A DNA stretch of 45,690 nucleotides from Deltaproteobacteria bacterium (GTDB taxonomy: Bacteria; Desulfobacterota; Dissulfuribacteria; Dissulfuribacterales; QOAL01), in contig WFZZ01000012.1 of assembly GCA_015489315.1 (NCBI GenBank), positions 1 to 45,690 on the forward strand. Reading direction: 5' to 3'. Of this stretch, positions 1 to 9,126 are shown piece after piece (position 1 is the first letter of the stretch; each line of letters begins with the position of its first letter). The notes under the pieces were generated by a model, which was not told where the DNA came from, searched no databases, and saw only the letters and a program-made list of their open reading frames with translations. Both the position numbers and the translations under genes were made by a program.

Positions 1-155
1 ATCAAAAGGCATCCCGATGATTCTGTACACCCAAGATCCTCTGCCCAAAATCCAGAAAGATAAAATCTGTTCTCAGGGCCAAAGATTAATGCTGCATCTA
101 AATCCCTTGCCAACAGTGAACGCCTTAGCCGTTTAATTCTTTTTTCACTCATCAT
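1..155 (-). CDS. Aminopeptidase P / creatinase-type (M24) peptidase, N-terminal fragment
   Basis: Only the first 51 codons lie in the window; the gene runs off the left edge. Read on the minus strand from ATG at 155 (a second in-frame ATG is at 152), it encodes a charged start followed by a segment with DLDAALIFGPENRFYLSGF. This matches the creatinase N-terminal domain of Xaa-Pro aminopeptidases, where a line such as 'alLv..p.N..YLtGf' is typical. An AAGGTG Shine-Dalgarno sequence lies 7 bases upstream of ATG 155. The metal-binding pita-bread catalytic domain would be outside the window, so the exact peptidase class is inferred. It is divergent from the sensor pair that follows. Confidence 0.75.
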   Translation of the reverse strand, partial: MMSEKRIKRLRRSLLARDLDAALIFGPENRFYLSGFWAEDLGCTESSGCLL

Positions 156-544
156 TTCAAAACACCTTTTCCAAAAAAATTACACCATACAATTTTGTCG
201 AAGGGGTGACAATTTTTTCCTGTTGTTTTCCCGAAACTCCTGCTTCAGTATATCTTACTTAATAAGAAAATAAGTAACAAAATTTTGGCCATATTACGTT
301 TATTGAAACCTCATGATGAACTGTTTTTTTACTTAATCACTCTCATACTACGATGTGTAAATTACACTTAAGTCTTTATCCTGAAATTTAGGAGAGATAT
401 TTGACTCAAATTCTACACTTATGCTATATTTAATTATAAAGATTCTCTAAATTAGAACCGATAAAAAATGTATGAAATCGATTTTATAGAGTAAAAAGGT
501 ATCGGGCTTGTATTTACGCCCCTGGATTGCACAAAGAATCTTTT
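156..544. other. Divergent intergenic region, about 390 bases
   Basis: No gene is supported here. It holds the ribosome binding site of the leftward peptidase gene, a small inverted pair TTGTC/GACAA near 195-215, and the probable rightward promoter annotated separately at 401-430. The rest is AT-rich without further recognisable structure. Confidence 0.6.
401..430 (+). promoter_or_regulatory. Probable sigma-70-type promoter of the sensor pair
   Basis: TTGACT (401-406) and TATATT (425-430) are separated by 18 bases, close to the vegetative consensus. Transcription would start near 437 and give a leader of about 110 bases before the solute-binding protein gene. This is a motif match only. Confidence 0.45.
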
Positions 545-1345
545 ATGAAAATAATCAGCTCCTTACTCTTTGCACTGGTTTTAATAATCAACTCTGTCAA
601 CGCGGATGAGTCAAAATGCTTTCACTGGGTAGATGATGAGGATTACCCCCCACTTATTTACCGTGGAGATGACGGGAAACCCGCTGGCATTTTTTACCAA
701 ATAATGACAGAAGCATTTCATCGTATGAATATTCCCCTTAAAGTAGAACTCTATCCCTGGGTTCGTTCTCAGAAGATAGTAGCTGCCGGCAAGGCTGACG
801 GCATGGTTACCATTCTTACTAATGAGAGAAAACCGTTTTTTCTTGCTTCCGATCCCATTCTTCTAGTTTCTGAACATATATTTCTCAACAGAAACAATCC
901 TCGAGTAAAGGAAATAATATCTATACGCTCGTTGAAAGCAATTAAAAAATATAGAGTTGTTGAAACACTCGGTGCGGGTTGGACCAAGGAAAAATTAAAA
1001 GGAGCGGAGATCACCTGGGTTCCAACCTTGGATAGTGCCTTCAAAATGCTCATTAAAAACCGTGCGGACATCTTTATCTTAAATAGTTTTGTTGCGGCAT
1101 TCTTTCTTCAGAAGAAACTAAAGGAAGGAGGCTCAATTTCCAAAGATTACAAAAACATATGTGTCAATCCATATCCCCTGACAATAATTGCCTTTCGTCT
1201 TCTTATCAGAAAGGATTCTCCATTTGTAAAAATACTTGATGGCTTCAATGACACTATTCATCATATGCAAAAGGATGGAACCATCCGGCGTATTATAGAA
1301 GAGTCCCATCTGCCACGCCTTGAAGGAATTCTTAATCAATGGTGA
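545..1345 (+). CDS. Periplasmic solute-binding protein, SBP_bac_3 type
   Basis: The protein has a signal peptide (MKIISSLLFALVLIINSVNA, then DES) followed by a family-3 extracellular solute-binding fold of about 245 residues. Recognisable pieces are the opening 'DYPPLIYRGDDGKPAGIFYQIM', 'GKADGMVTI' and the C-terminal 'DSPFVKILDGFNDTIHHMQKDGTIRRI'. I start it at ATG 545, because the signal peptide begins there; an in-frame TTG at 527 would add six residues and neither start has a strong Shine-Dalgarno sequence. No permease or ATPase gene is adjacent. Instead its stop overlaps the start of a hybrid kinase (ATGGTGA), so it probably acts as a ligand sensor partner rather than a transport component. 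The ligand is unknown; family members bind amino acids and related small molecules. Confidence 0.85.
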   Translation: MKIISSLLFALVLIINSVNADESKCFHWVDDEDYPPLIYRGDDGKPAGIFYQIMTEAFHRMNIPLKVELYPWVRSQKIVAAGKADGMVTILTNERKPFFLASDPILLVSEHIFLNRNNPRVKEIISIRSLKAIKKYRVVETLGAGWTKEKLKGAEITWVPTLDSAFKMLIKNRADIFILNSFVAAFFLQKKLKEGGSISKDYKNICVNPYPLTIIAFRLLIRKDSPFVKILDGFNDTIHHMQKDGTIRRIIEESHLPRLEGILNQW

Positions 1346-3234
1346 GAATGATAGAAATTCCAGAATGGTTTAAGAGTAAAATAGGCAGGTGTTTTGCCAT
1401 TTGTACTATATTGTCAGGGACAATGATGTCCCTGGTAATTTCTATCATCATATCTTATCAGCAATACCAGGAAAGAATCTCTTTTATTAAAAAAGAACTT
1501 GATACTATTGTTACGACTAACAAGTCTTTCATAGAGCAAAGTCTCTGGATAATGGACACTCGTTCATTGAATCTTGTAATGAAGGGTTTTTTGATAAATA
1601 GCGATATTGTTTTTTTTCAAATCACTGATGAAAATGGAAAGATAATTGTACGGAGCGGAAGTCCGGGCAGTGACAACAACATAAAAAAAACTGTTCCTCT
1701 TTATCACCAAGAAAAAGGTAAAAAAATTTTTCTCGGCAAGCTTACAGTTGAGGCATCAAAACGGTCAGCTTTTGCAAAAGCTCGATCTTTAATCTTTATA
1801 ACATTTTTCCAGAACCTACTACTAATGTTTCTCCTCTCTATAGCCATTATTTTCCTGTTCCATCGTCTTATTTCAAGGCATTTAATTGCAATCCAGGAGT
1901 ACACAAAAAGCATCAAATTGGGACTTAAGCAGGAGCCACTTAAACTTGACCGGCCTATTAACAGGTTTACAGAAAATGATGAACTGACAAGTACAGTAAA
2001 TGCCATCAATCTGATGTCCCGCGAGATCTTCGATGCCTATCAGGATCTGGAAAAACAGATAGCAAAACGAATCGAACTTGAACGGCAGCTTCAACAGGCC
2101 CAGAAGATGGAATCCATTGGCAGGCTTGCCGGTGGTGTAGCCCATGATTTTAATAATATTCTCAGCATAATAATAGGTTATTCCGAGCTGCTGCTTGCCC
2201 AGATTCCTCCCTCCGATCCGATATATGACAAAATAAAGGCCATTCATGATGCCAGTAATAAGGCTTCCACTTTGACAAGGCAGTTGTTAGCCTTCAGCCG
2301 GAAACAGGTTCTTAAAAGAGAAGTCATATCCCTAAATACCATCATAAAAGATTTTCTAAAAATTTTGAGCAAGATGGCAGGTGAAGACATAGTCTTTAAA
2401 ACCTATTTGTCTAAAGACAATTGTATTGTGGAGGCCGATCCTGCCCAAATAGAACAGATTCTCATGAACCTAGTAGTTAATGCCAGAGATGCCATGCCCG
2501 ATGGCGGCGAAATAATAATTGAAACCGCTGAGGTTGAACTTGACGAACTTTATACAGAAAAACATAGAGAGGTCAAACCGGGGCGCTACGTTCTCTTGAG
2601 CATCAGTGATACTGGAGAAGGCATGGATGAAGAGGTTATATCAAAGATATTCGACCCGTTTTTTACAACTAAGGAACTGGGCAGGGGTACCGGACTAGGT
2701 CTTGCTACTGTATATGGCATTGTTAAACAGCATGGTGGTTATATTTATGTCTACAGTGAAAAAGGTAAGGGAACAACATTTAAAATATATTTACCAGCCA
2801 GCAATAAGAGTAAAGAAGAGAAACAAGATAACTCTATTAGAGGAAGATTGCCCTCCGGGAATGAAACAATCCTGATTGTTGATGACAATCCGTCCATTTG
2901 TCAACTCATTGAAGATACGCTAAAACCCCTTGGCTATAATTGCCTTAAGGCAACTTCTGGCAAGGAAGCTCTGGATATTCTACATAAATATGACGGGGAA
3001 ATTCACCTATTAATCACGGATGTTGTTATGCCCAAGATGAATGGCAGAGAGCTTGCGAAAGCCATAAGAAAAGAGAGGCCGGGGATCAAGGTCATTTTTA
3101 TATCTGGCTACACTGAAAATATAATTGTCCGACACGGTGTACTTGAAAGGGGTATTCATTATATATCCAAACCAATCACACCTGTTGCATTAACACAGAA
3201 AATCAAAAGTGTACTAAATAAAAATGAAACTTAA
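1339..3234 (+). CDS. Hybrid sensor histidine kinase with C-terminal receiver
   Basis: This 631-residue protein has a transmembrane helix near residues 17-40, a short periplasmic segment, a second helix near 150-173 and a HAMP-like linker. These are followed by HisKA with H269 in GGVAHDFNN, a HATPase domain (N-box NLVVNARDAMPDGG, G1 DTGEGMD, F-box DPFFTT, G2 GRGTGLGLA) and a receiver domain near 510-625 with acceptor D561 in LLITDVVMPKMNG. It therefore autophosphorylates and passes phosphate to its own receiver. There is no DNA-binding output and no response regulator next to it. It overlaps the preceding solute-binding protein gene by 7 bases, which suggests that protein delivers the signal. 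The start is ATG 1339; ATG 1348 is also possible. Confidence 0.92.
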   Translation: MVRMIEIPEWFKSKIGRCFAICTILSGTMMSLVISIIISYQQYQERISFIKKELDTIVTTNKSFIEQSLWIMDTRSLNLVMKGFLINSDIVFFQITDENGKIIVRSGSPGSDNNIKKTVPLYHQEKGKKIFLGKLTVEASKRSAFAKARSLIFITFFQNLLLMFLLSIAIIFLFHRLISRHLIAIQEYTKSIKLGLKQEPLKLDRPINRFTENDELTSTVNAINLMSREIFDAYQDLEKQIAKRIELERQLQQAQKMESIGRLAGGVAHDFNNILSIIIGYSELLLAQIPPSDPIYDKIKAIHDASNKASTLTRQLLAFSRKQVLKREVISLNTIIKDFLKILSKMAGEDIVFKTYLSKDNCIVEADPAQIEQILMNLVVNARDAMPDGGEIIIETAEVELDELYTEKHREVKPGRYVLLSISDTGEGMDEEVISKIFDPFFTTKELGRGTGLGLATVYGIVKQHGGYIYVYSEKGKGTTFKIYLPASNKSKEEKQDNSIRGRLPSGNETILIVDDNPSICQLIEDTLKPLGYNCLKATSGKEALDILHKYDGEIHLLITDVVMPKMNGRELAKAIRKERPGIKVIFISGYTENIIVRHGVLERGIHYISKPITPVALTQKIKSVLNKNET

Positions 3235-3273
3235 CAAAAGACAAAATTTAACCAAGTGTCAAACACTCTGCAC

Positions 3274-3397
3274 AAAAGAGCCTGTCCAGCAAATGTGGTC
3301 TCTCGACTTTAAAACACAAAATAGAGACTCTTTTTTAATCAGACCATAAACTTAATGTTCCATCTTTAAAAATCGAGTTTGCAGGACAGCCTCTTTT
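3274..3397. repeat. MITE-like element with about 20-bp imperfect terminal inverted repeats
   Basis: Left arm 3274-3293 (AAAAGAGCCTGTCCAGCAAA) and right arm 3378-3397 (TTTGCAGGACAGCCTCTTTT) are inverted copies matching at 18 of 20 bases. They enclose 84 bases with no open frame. The end sequence resembles IS termini of the 'GAGGCTGTCC' kind. A weaker continuation (CTCGACTTTAAA against CTCGATTTTTAAA) sits inside both arms. I see no clear target duplication. It lies between the kinase and the porin gene; it could instead fold in RNA as a long-looped hairpin. Confidence 0.45.
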
Positions 3398-3416
3398 AAC
3401 TAGAGGAGAAATTAAG

Positions 3417-4712
3417 GTGTTGAATGTAGGTGTGAAATGTCTGGCGGCATCTATATTTGCATCATCTATGCTCTTTGTAAGTAACCTAGCGGGGGCTATA
3501 GGACATTCGTTCGATGGAAATCAAAAAGCAGCAGTAGAAAAATCATCCCCAAAAACATCATCAGAAAATTTTGAAGCAATACTTAAAAACGGAAACTTTT
3601 CAGCCAATCTGAGGCTCTTCTTTATGATTAGAACCTTTGATCATGTTAAACCAGATACAAAGGCGTTAACCGGCGGCGGAATATTAAAGTATGAAAGTGG
3701 AGATTTTCATGGGTTTAAATTTGCCCTTGCATACTATGGAAGCCATAAAATAGGTGGTTTCTTCAGTAGATCAGAGGGGGTAGGAACAAGCCTGCTGCAA
3801 AAAGATGGTGATGATATCCACTTTCTTGGTGAAGCGTATCTGAAATATTTCATTGGCAAAACAACACTAAAGGTCGGTCGCCAAAGATTGGCAACACCAT
3901 TAATTCAAGATAATGAACAAAGAATATTGCCATCTGTTTATGAAGCCGCAATTTTAAGAAATCAGGATATTCCAGATACCATTCTTGAAGCTGGATATGT
4001 AAAGAGTTACAGCGGTTTCGGTTCAAAATTCAGCGGTTTTGATGACAAGGATGCGATATGGGGTAAAGATGGACTTGGATATATTTATTTTAAAAACAGA
4101 AGCATAACTAACCTTGTTGTAAGGGGACAATTCATAAAAACCATATCAGGCAGTGATAATCGGGGAGCGAAAATTGCACTAGATGATTACAAATATATTG
4201 ATCTCAAGTATAGTTTGCCAATAGGTACAAACAGCTATTTTAAAGCTCAATTTGGAGGCAATGCATACAATAGTGCACCCAACTCCACACTGGTTGGTGC
4301 AAAAATAGGAACAACACTGTTTGGGATGGTAGATGTTGCCCTGCTCTATGATAAAATTTCAGGCAATAACTTTGAAACTGTAAACTCAGCTCCAATATAC
4401 ACCGACTTTCAACAAGGTTATGGTTTATATGAACCAAGTACCGCATTTGGCGTACAGACAATTTTAAGACCTCTAAAAGGCTTGAGTGTTGAATTTGGTT
4501 ATGCCAATGTGAGTTCTGATACAAAAAAACTTGTCGATGACTTTTCAGAGTACATTTTGGATCTAAAATATAAAATCAACCATTGGTCAAAATTTAGAAT
4601 CAGAGGCTCTTTAAAAGACCAGAGTGATGCCTCTGAAAACTTATTGGCTGAAAATAGAGGTGGTAGAGAAGATAGAAGCGACCTCAGAATTATATTTTAT
4701 ATAACCTTTTAG
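3417..4712 (+). CDS. OprD-like outer-membrane porin
   Basis: A 431-residue protein with a signal peptide ending near NLAGA and then a beta-barrel-like pattern of alternating hydrophobic strands, ending in the aromatic-terminated IIFYITF expected for insertion by the Bam complex. The 'FEAILKNGNFSANLRLFF' opening and 'TLKVGRQRLATPLIQDNEQRILP' segment resemble OprD-family porins of the type common in Campylobacterota and Desulfobacterota. Family members let small anions, amino acids or organic acids across the outer membrane; the substrate here is unknown. The start is GTG 3417, eight bases after GGAG; a later GTG at 3432 is less well placed. It is apparently monocistronic. Confidence 0.8.
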   Translation: MLNVGVKCLAASIFASSMLFVSNLAGAIGHSFDGNQKAAVEKSSPKTSSENFEAILKNGNFSANLRLFFMIRTFDHVKPDTKALTGGGILKYESGDFHGFKFALAYYGSHKIGGFFSRSEGVGTSLLQKDGDDIHFLGEAYLKYFIGKTTLKVGRQRLATPLIQDNEQRILPSVYEAAILRNQDIPDTILEAGYVKSYSGFGSKFSGFDDKDAIWGKDGLGYIYFKNRSITNLVVRGQFIKTISGSDNRGAKIALDDYKYIDLKYSLPIGTNSYFKAQFGGNAYNSAPNSTLVGAKIGTTLFGMVDVALLYDKISGNNFETVNSAPIYTDFQQGYGLYEPSTAFGVQTILRPLKGLSVEFGYANVSSDTKKLVDDFSEYILDLKYKINHWSKFRIRGSLKDQSDASENLLAENRGGREDRSDLRIIFYITF

Positions 4713-4906
4713 CATATAGTGGTAGCCACAATTTCAAAGACGGTTTTTTGTATTAATTCGGAGGACATTTTATTTGCCCGTAACATGATGCTCTTTTTAT
4801 CTATATTTTTTAAACAAAAGGTGTTATATTATAGTCAAGAAAGATAAAATGGCATAGATATTGTATAAAATACTGTAAAATAAAACCTTGTCAGGAGGAA
4901 GATTCA

Positions 4907-5494
4907 ATGGAAGTCAGAAACGCAATCCTTTCGTTATTGGTGAGTTCATTTTTCTTAGTCTCATGTGCTTCCCAAAGTGGCTGGACTCCTACTGTTGATC
5001 CAACCACTTCTCCGGCGGCCTATGGAGGGTATCCTCAACAACCCCCTCCACCTCAATATCCTGCACAACAATATCCGCAACAGCAGTATCCTCAGCAATA
5101 TCAGACTCCACCTCCTGCTCCAACTCCACCTGTAACTTATCCCCAGGGAACAGGTTCAACCTATTCCCAGCCAGCCACAACTACTGCCCCTCCCCCGCCT
5201 CCACGCAGAAACTATACCCAGGACCTTACCGAGTGTAAGATGCTTGCCCAAAGGGTTTCAGGCTATACTCCAGGTGAAGCCATTAAGGGCGGTTTAATTG
5301 GTGGGGCCATTGGAGCTGCTGCAGGGGCTGCCATTGGAGCTGCCGTTGGTGATCCAGGGAAAGGAGCTGCAATTGGAGCTGCTGCAGGGGGTATAGGTGG
5401 TGGAACCTATAATGCAGTAGAAGCTGAGAGAAAATACAAACAGGCCTATATTAATTGTATGAGACAAAGGGGCTGGAATGTAATTAATCCTTAA
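4907..5494 (+). CDS. Pro/Gln/Tyr-rich lipoprotein with glycine-zipper domain
   Basis: This 195-residue protein begins with a lipoprotein signal (lipobox FLVSC, acylated Cys near residue 20). A low-complexity segment (about residues 40-100) rich in QQYPQ, PPP and AP repeats follows. Next come a conserved Cys, then a glycine zipper from about 125 to 165 (repeated GGAIGAA and GAAIGAA units), and a C-terminal segment with a second conserved Cys (YINCMRQRGW). Glycine-zipper lipoproteins of this kind sit in the outer membrane or cell envelope; no precise function is known. AGGAGG lies upstream at good spacing and a terminator follows. Confidence 0.8.
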   Translation: MEVRNAILSLLVSSFFLVSCASQSGWTPTVDPTTSPAAYGGYPQQPPPPQYPAQQYPQQQYPQQYQTPPPAPTPPVTYPQGTGSTYSQPATTTAPPPPPRRNYTQDLTECKMLAQRVSGYTPGEAIKGGLIGGAIGAAAGAAIGAAVGDPGKGAAIGAAAGGIGGGTYNAVEAERKYKQAYINCMRQRGWNVINP

Positions 5495-5511
5495 CCTCCA
5501 TCCTCCTCCTT

Positions 5512-5553
5512 AAGGGCCATTGGTTTTTGCCTTTGGCCCTTTTCCCTTTTAAA
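5512..5553 (+). terminator. Rho-independent terminator after the lipoprotein gene
   Basis: AAGGGCCA (5512-5519) pairs with TGGCCCTT (5534-5541) and is followed by a T-rich tract (TTCCCTTTT). It lies 17 bases after the lipoprotein stop codon. Confidence 0.7.
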
Positions 5554-5676
5554 AAATTCACAAAATATCCCCAAATTTCAAAAAGAGTAGTTGCAAATCA
5601 TAACTATTGTGCTTTATAAATTACCAATCTAATTTTCCATTCAGTTGGGAGAGGAAAATTTTTTAGGAGGCATTTT

Positions 5677-6318
5677 TTGGTCATGAACACAAGGAGAGAA
5701 TCTTTAGGTCCAATAACAACAATAATGAACGGGGGACTTTTCTTTTTCCAAGAATTTTTAAAACATCCCTTACAAATTGGCTCAATAATCCCGAGCTCTC
5801 AGGCACTGGTTAAAAAGGTGATTCAGGCTGCCAAGGTAGAATCGGCAAAGACCATAGTGGAACTTGGTCCAGGAACTGGCTGTACCACAAAGGCAATTCT
5901 AAAGGCCATGCAACCAGATGCCAAGCTGTTATCAATTGAAATAAATCCCAACTTTCATAAAATAGTAAGTTCCATTGAGGACCAAAGACTTATTGCACAC
6001 CTAGGAGATGCCAGAAAATTGAGTGAAATATTGGAAAAATATGGACTTAAAGCGCCAGAGGCCGTCATTTCCGGCATACCCTTTTCAACCATGAGTGAAG
6101 AATGTGGCTCACAAATAATCCAGGCCATAAATGATGCACTGGCCCCCAATGGAAGATTTGTCGCATACCAGTTGAGCAAACGTGTTATATCTCTTTGTAA
6201 GCCAATAATGGGAAAGGAAAAGGTTCAGCTTGAATTCCTTAATATCCCTCCTATGCGAGTCTGCCTCTGGGAAAAGAAAAATGGAAATGGAAACGGAAAT
6301 AGATGTTCATGTCAATAA
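5677..6318 (+). CDS. PmtA-like / rRNA-adenine-dimethylase-like SAM methyltransferase
   Basis: The N-terminal 'FFFQEFLKHPLQIGSIIPSSQALVKKV' is characteristic of the phospholipid N-methyltransferase (PmtA-like) branch of class I methyltransferases. It is followed by SAM motif I VELGPGTGCTTKAIL, 'LLSIEINPNF' (acidic residue binding the ribose) and 'AVISGIPFSTM' (post-II region). It may methylate phosphatidylethanolamine, but this family is often mis-assigned and the substrate is inferred. AGGAGG at 5665-5670 is 6 bases from TTG 5677 and 12 from ATG 5683, so the TTG start is favoured by spacing. The C-terminus is an odd low-complexity NGNGNGN tail. It is followed after 35 bases by the aconitase gene. 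Confidence 0.75.
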   Translation: MVMNTRRESLGPITTIMNGGLFFFQEFLKHPLQIGSIIPSSQALVKKVIQAAKVESAKTIVELGPGTGCTTKAILKAMQPDAKLLSIEINPNFHKIVSSIEDQRLIAHLGDARKLSEILEKYGLKAPEAVISGIPFSTMSEECGSQIIQAINDALAPNGRFVAYQLSKRVISLCKPIMGKEKVQLEFLNIPPMRVCLWEKKNGNGNGNRCSCQ

Positions 6319-6353
6319 ATTAAAAATAAAATTATCAGGAGTAATTTTGAAAT

Positions 6354-8291
6354 ATGGGACTGAGTGTAACTGAAAAGATAATTGCAGCTCACATTGTTAA
6401 AGGAAACTTGACACCTGGAGAACCCATTGCCATTAAGATAGATCAAACCCTTACACAGGATGCCACTGGAACCATGGCCTATCTGGAATTTGAAGCCATT
6501 GGCATTGACAGAGTAAAGACAGAGCTCTCCGTAAGCTATGTTGACCATAACCTTTTACAGTCTGATTTTAGAAATGCAGATGATCACAGATTTCTCCAAT
6601 CCATTGCTGCCCGATACGGAATACACTTTTCAAGGCCAGGAAATGGCATCTGCCATCAGGTCCATCTTGAAAGATTTGCAGCCCCTGGAAAGACACTTCT
6701 AGGCTCAGACAGTCACACACCTACTGCTGGTGGATGCGGGATGCTTGCAATTGGAGCAGGTGGTTTGGATGTTGCAATGGCGATGGCCGGACAACCCTTT
6801 CATCTAAACATGCCTGAGGTACTTGGAATTCATCTGACCGGGGAGCTTTCTCCTTGGGTATCTGCCAAGGATGTAATACTTGAGCTATTAAGAAGACTTA
6901 GCGTAAAGGGCGGGGTTGGAAAGGTCCTTGAATATTTCGGACCTGGCGTTAAGACCCTGTCAGTTACAGACAGGGGTGCGATTGCAAACCTTGGAACAGA
7001 GCTAGGGGCAACTGGAACTGTCTTTCCTTCAGATGAAATAACCCTAAAATTTCTTAGGGCCCAGGAAAGAGAAGAAGACTGGAAAGAGCTTCTTCCTGAT
7101 GAAGATGCCAATTATTCTGAAATAATTGAAATTGACCTTTCAAGCCTTGAGCCAATGATAGCCTGTCCTTCGTCCCCGGACAATGTGGTTAAGGTCAAAG
7201 AAGTTTCTGGTAAAGAAGTATCCCAGGTGATAATAGGCTCCTGTGCCAACTCTTCTCTCAGGGATTTAACCATAGCGGCAAAGGCCCTTGAAGGACGAAG
7301 CATAAATCCAAATGTAAGCTTTGAAATTAATCCGGGAAGCCGCCAGGTGTTAGAAAACTCTGATGTATCAGGGGTTCTCAGGACCCTTATTCATGCCGGG
7401 GCGAGAATTCACCAATCAGGCTGCCTTGGATGTATTGGTATGGGTCAGGCCCCTGCAACCGATACAATTTCTCTAAGAACCTTCACTAGGAATTTTCCTG
7501 GGAGAAGCGGGACGAAAAACGATCAAGTCTATCTTTGCAGCCCGGAAACAGCAGTTGCATCTGCGATAACTGGAAAGATAACTGACCCAAGGGAGCTCGG
7601 CGAGGCTCCTAGGGTTGAAATGCCAGAAAAATTCGTGATCAATGACAATGGAATTATTTCGCCTCCTAAAGACGGAGCAAATGTTAAAATAATAAGGGGG
7701 CCAAATATTAAGCCTCTCCCCGATTTTGAGCCTCTGCCAGAAGAACTTGAGGCAAAGGTAGTGTTAAAGGTGGGAGACAATATCACCACTGACCATATAA
7801 TGCCGGCAGGAAGTAAGATCCTTCCCTTAAGAAGTAACGTCCCTGCAATAAGTGAATATGTCTTTTCTGCCATAGACCCGGACTTTCCCAAAAAGGCAAA
7901 GGAATCCGGAAATGTGATAGTAGTTGGTGGAGAAAACTATGGTCAGGGCTCTTCAAGGGAACACGCAGCCCTTGCACCAAGGTATTTAGGTGTTAGAGCA
8001 AAACTTGTAAAGAGTTTTGCAAGGATACACAAGGCAAATCTCATCAACTTTGGCATTGTACCCATGACCTTTGAAGACCCTTCTGACTATGACAAAATCA
8101 GTCAAGATGATACCCTAACCATTCCCGGAATAAGAAATGCCCTTCTTACAGGGGCAAAAACGGTAACTGTTAAGAGCTCGGGTGGCGATACCTTTCAGGC
8201 AAGACTTGAGCTTTCCGAAAGAGATAGATATATCCTTGCAGCTGGAGGCCTTTTAAACTGGGTAAGGGCAGAACTTAAAAAAGATGGATAG
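6354..8291 (+). CDS. acn: Aconitate hydratase, short bacterial type
   Basis: At 645 residues this is a compact aconitase: domains 1-3 carry GSDSHTPTAGG, the first cluster cysteine in IIGSCANSS and the CLGC pair in HQSGCLGCIGMG (three Cys ligands of a 4Fe-4S cluster), and a C-terminal swivel domain carries DNITTDHIMPAG and GGENYGQGSSREHAA. It interconverts citrate and isocitrate in the cytoplasm. The length and missing insertions fit the shorter 'putative aconitase' family rather than the ~890-residue AcnA; a related dehydratase such as homoaconitase is less likely but not excluded. Its stop overlaps the aroE start by 8 bases, so it is translated with the shikimate operon. Confidence 0.88.
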   Translation: MGLSVTEKIIAAHIVKGNLTPGEPIAIKIDQTLTQDATGTMAYLEFEAIGIDRVKTELSVSYVDHNLLQSDFRNADDHRFLQSIAARYGIHFSRPGNGICHQVHLERFAAPGKTLLGSDSHTPTAGGCGMLAIGAGGLDVAMAMAGQPFHLNMPEVLGIHLTGELSPWVSAKDVILELLRRLSVKGGVGKVLEYFGPGVKTLSVTDRGAIANLGTELGATGTVFPSDEITLKFLRAQEREEDWKELLPDEDANYSEIIEIDLSSLEPMIACPSSPDNVVKVKEVSGKEVSQVIIGSCANSSLRDLTIAAKALEGRSINPNVSFEINPGSRQVLENSDVSGVLRTLIHAGARIHQSGCLGCIGMGQAPATDTISLRTFTRNFPGRSGTKNDQVYLCSPETAVASAITGKITDPRELGEAPRVEMPEKFVINDNGIISPPKDGANVKIIRGPNIKPLPDFEPLPEELEAKVVLKVGDNITTDHIMPAGSKILPLRSNVPAISEYVFSAIDPDFPKKAKESGNVIVVGGENYGQGSSREHAALAPRYLGVRAKLVKSFARIHKANLINFGIVPMTFEDPSDYDKISQDDTLTIPGIRNALLTGAKTVTVKSSGGDTFQARLELSERDRYILAAGGLLNWVRAELKKDG

Positions 8292-9126
8292 ATTGGATAT
8301 AAGAAATATAACTGCACATACAGCTCTTTATGGAATAATTGGAAAACCTGTAAGGCACAGCCTTAGCCCAGTAATGCACAATGCTGCCTTTAAGGCAATT
8401 GGCATAGATGCGGTTTACCTGGCCTTTGAAACAAAGGATGTAAAAAAGGCCCTTGATGCCATGAAGTGCTTGGATATAAAAGGGTTTTCAGTAACCATTC
8501 CGAACAAAGAAGGTGTAATTGACTATCTTGATGAGATAGACAATGCAGTTGCTAGGATTGGGGCCTGTAATACCATTAAGAATTCAAATGGAAGGCTTTT
8601 CGGGACTAACACCGATTGGCTCGGAGCAGTTGAAGCAATAAGGGAAAAGGCGGATCTTTCCGGCCTTAAGGCCGTGGTGTTAGGAGCCGGGGGCTCCTCC
8701 AGGGCAATCTGCTATGGCCTTTTAAAAAAGGGGGCAGATGTGACCATCTGTAACAGGACATTGGAAAGGGCAGAAAAGATAGCCACGGACTTCGGCTGCA
8801 GGGCAAGGCCCCTTACAGATGCCGCAAATCTTAGAGCAGGCCTCCTGATTAACACAACCTCTGTTGGAATGAGCCCCAATGTGGACGAAATGCCCATACC
8901 CGAACATGCAGTGAAAAACTTTGATATAATAATGGATATAGTTTATTCGCCTCTTGAGACAAAACTTTTAAAGAAGGCAAAAGAAGCAGGGAAAAAAACC
9001 ATAAGTGGCATTGAAATGCTTTTAAATCAGGCTGCCTGGCAATTTGAGTTCTGGACAGGGGAAAAGGCCCCAAGGGACGTGATGAAAGAAGCGCTTTACA
9101 AAACATTAAACGGCAATCATGCATGA
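8284..9126 (+). CDS. aroE: Shikimate dehydrogenase
   Basis: This protein reduces 3-dehydroshikimate to shikimate with NADPH. The substrate-binding SLSPVMHNAAF (residues ~26-36), catalytic Lys in VTIPNKE, Asp in GTNTDWLG, nucleotide-binding GAGGSSRA and NRT (NADPH preference), and the C-terminal GIEMLLNQAAWQFEFWTG are all present. At 280 residues it is normal in length. It overlaps both the aconitase gene upstream and aroA downstream by 8 bases, indicating coupled translation. Confidence 0.95.
   Translation: MDRLDIRNITAHTALYGIIGKPVRHSLSPVMHNAAFKAIGIDAVYLAFETKDVKKALDAMKCLDIKGFSVTIPNKEGVIDYLDEIDNAVARIGACNTIKNSNGRLFGTNTDWLGAVEAIREKADLSGLKAVVLGAGGSSRAICYGLLKKGADVTICNRTLERAEKIATDFGCRARPLTDAANLRAGLLINTTSVGMSPNVDEMPIPEHAVKNFDIIMDIVYSPLETKLLKKAKEAGKKTISGIEMLLNQAAWQFEFWTGEKAPRDVMKEALYKTLNGNHA

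Noticed and set aside
5030-5150. Tandem DNA repeat
   Set aside because: The repetition follows the QQYPQ/PPP low-complexity codons of the lipoprotein and is explained by the protein sequence.
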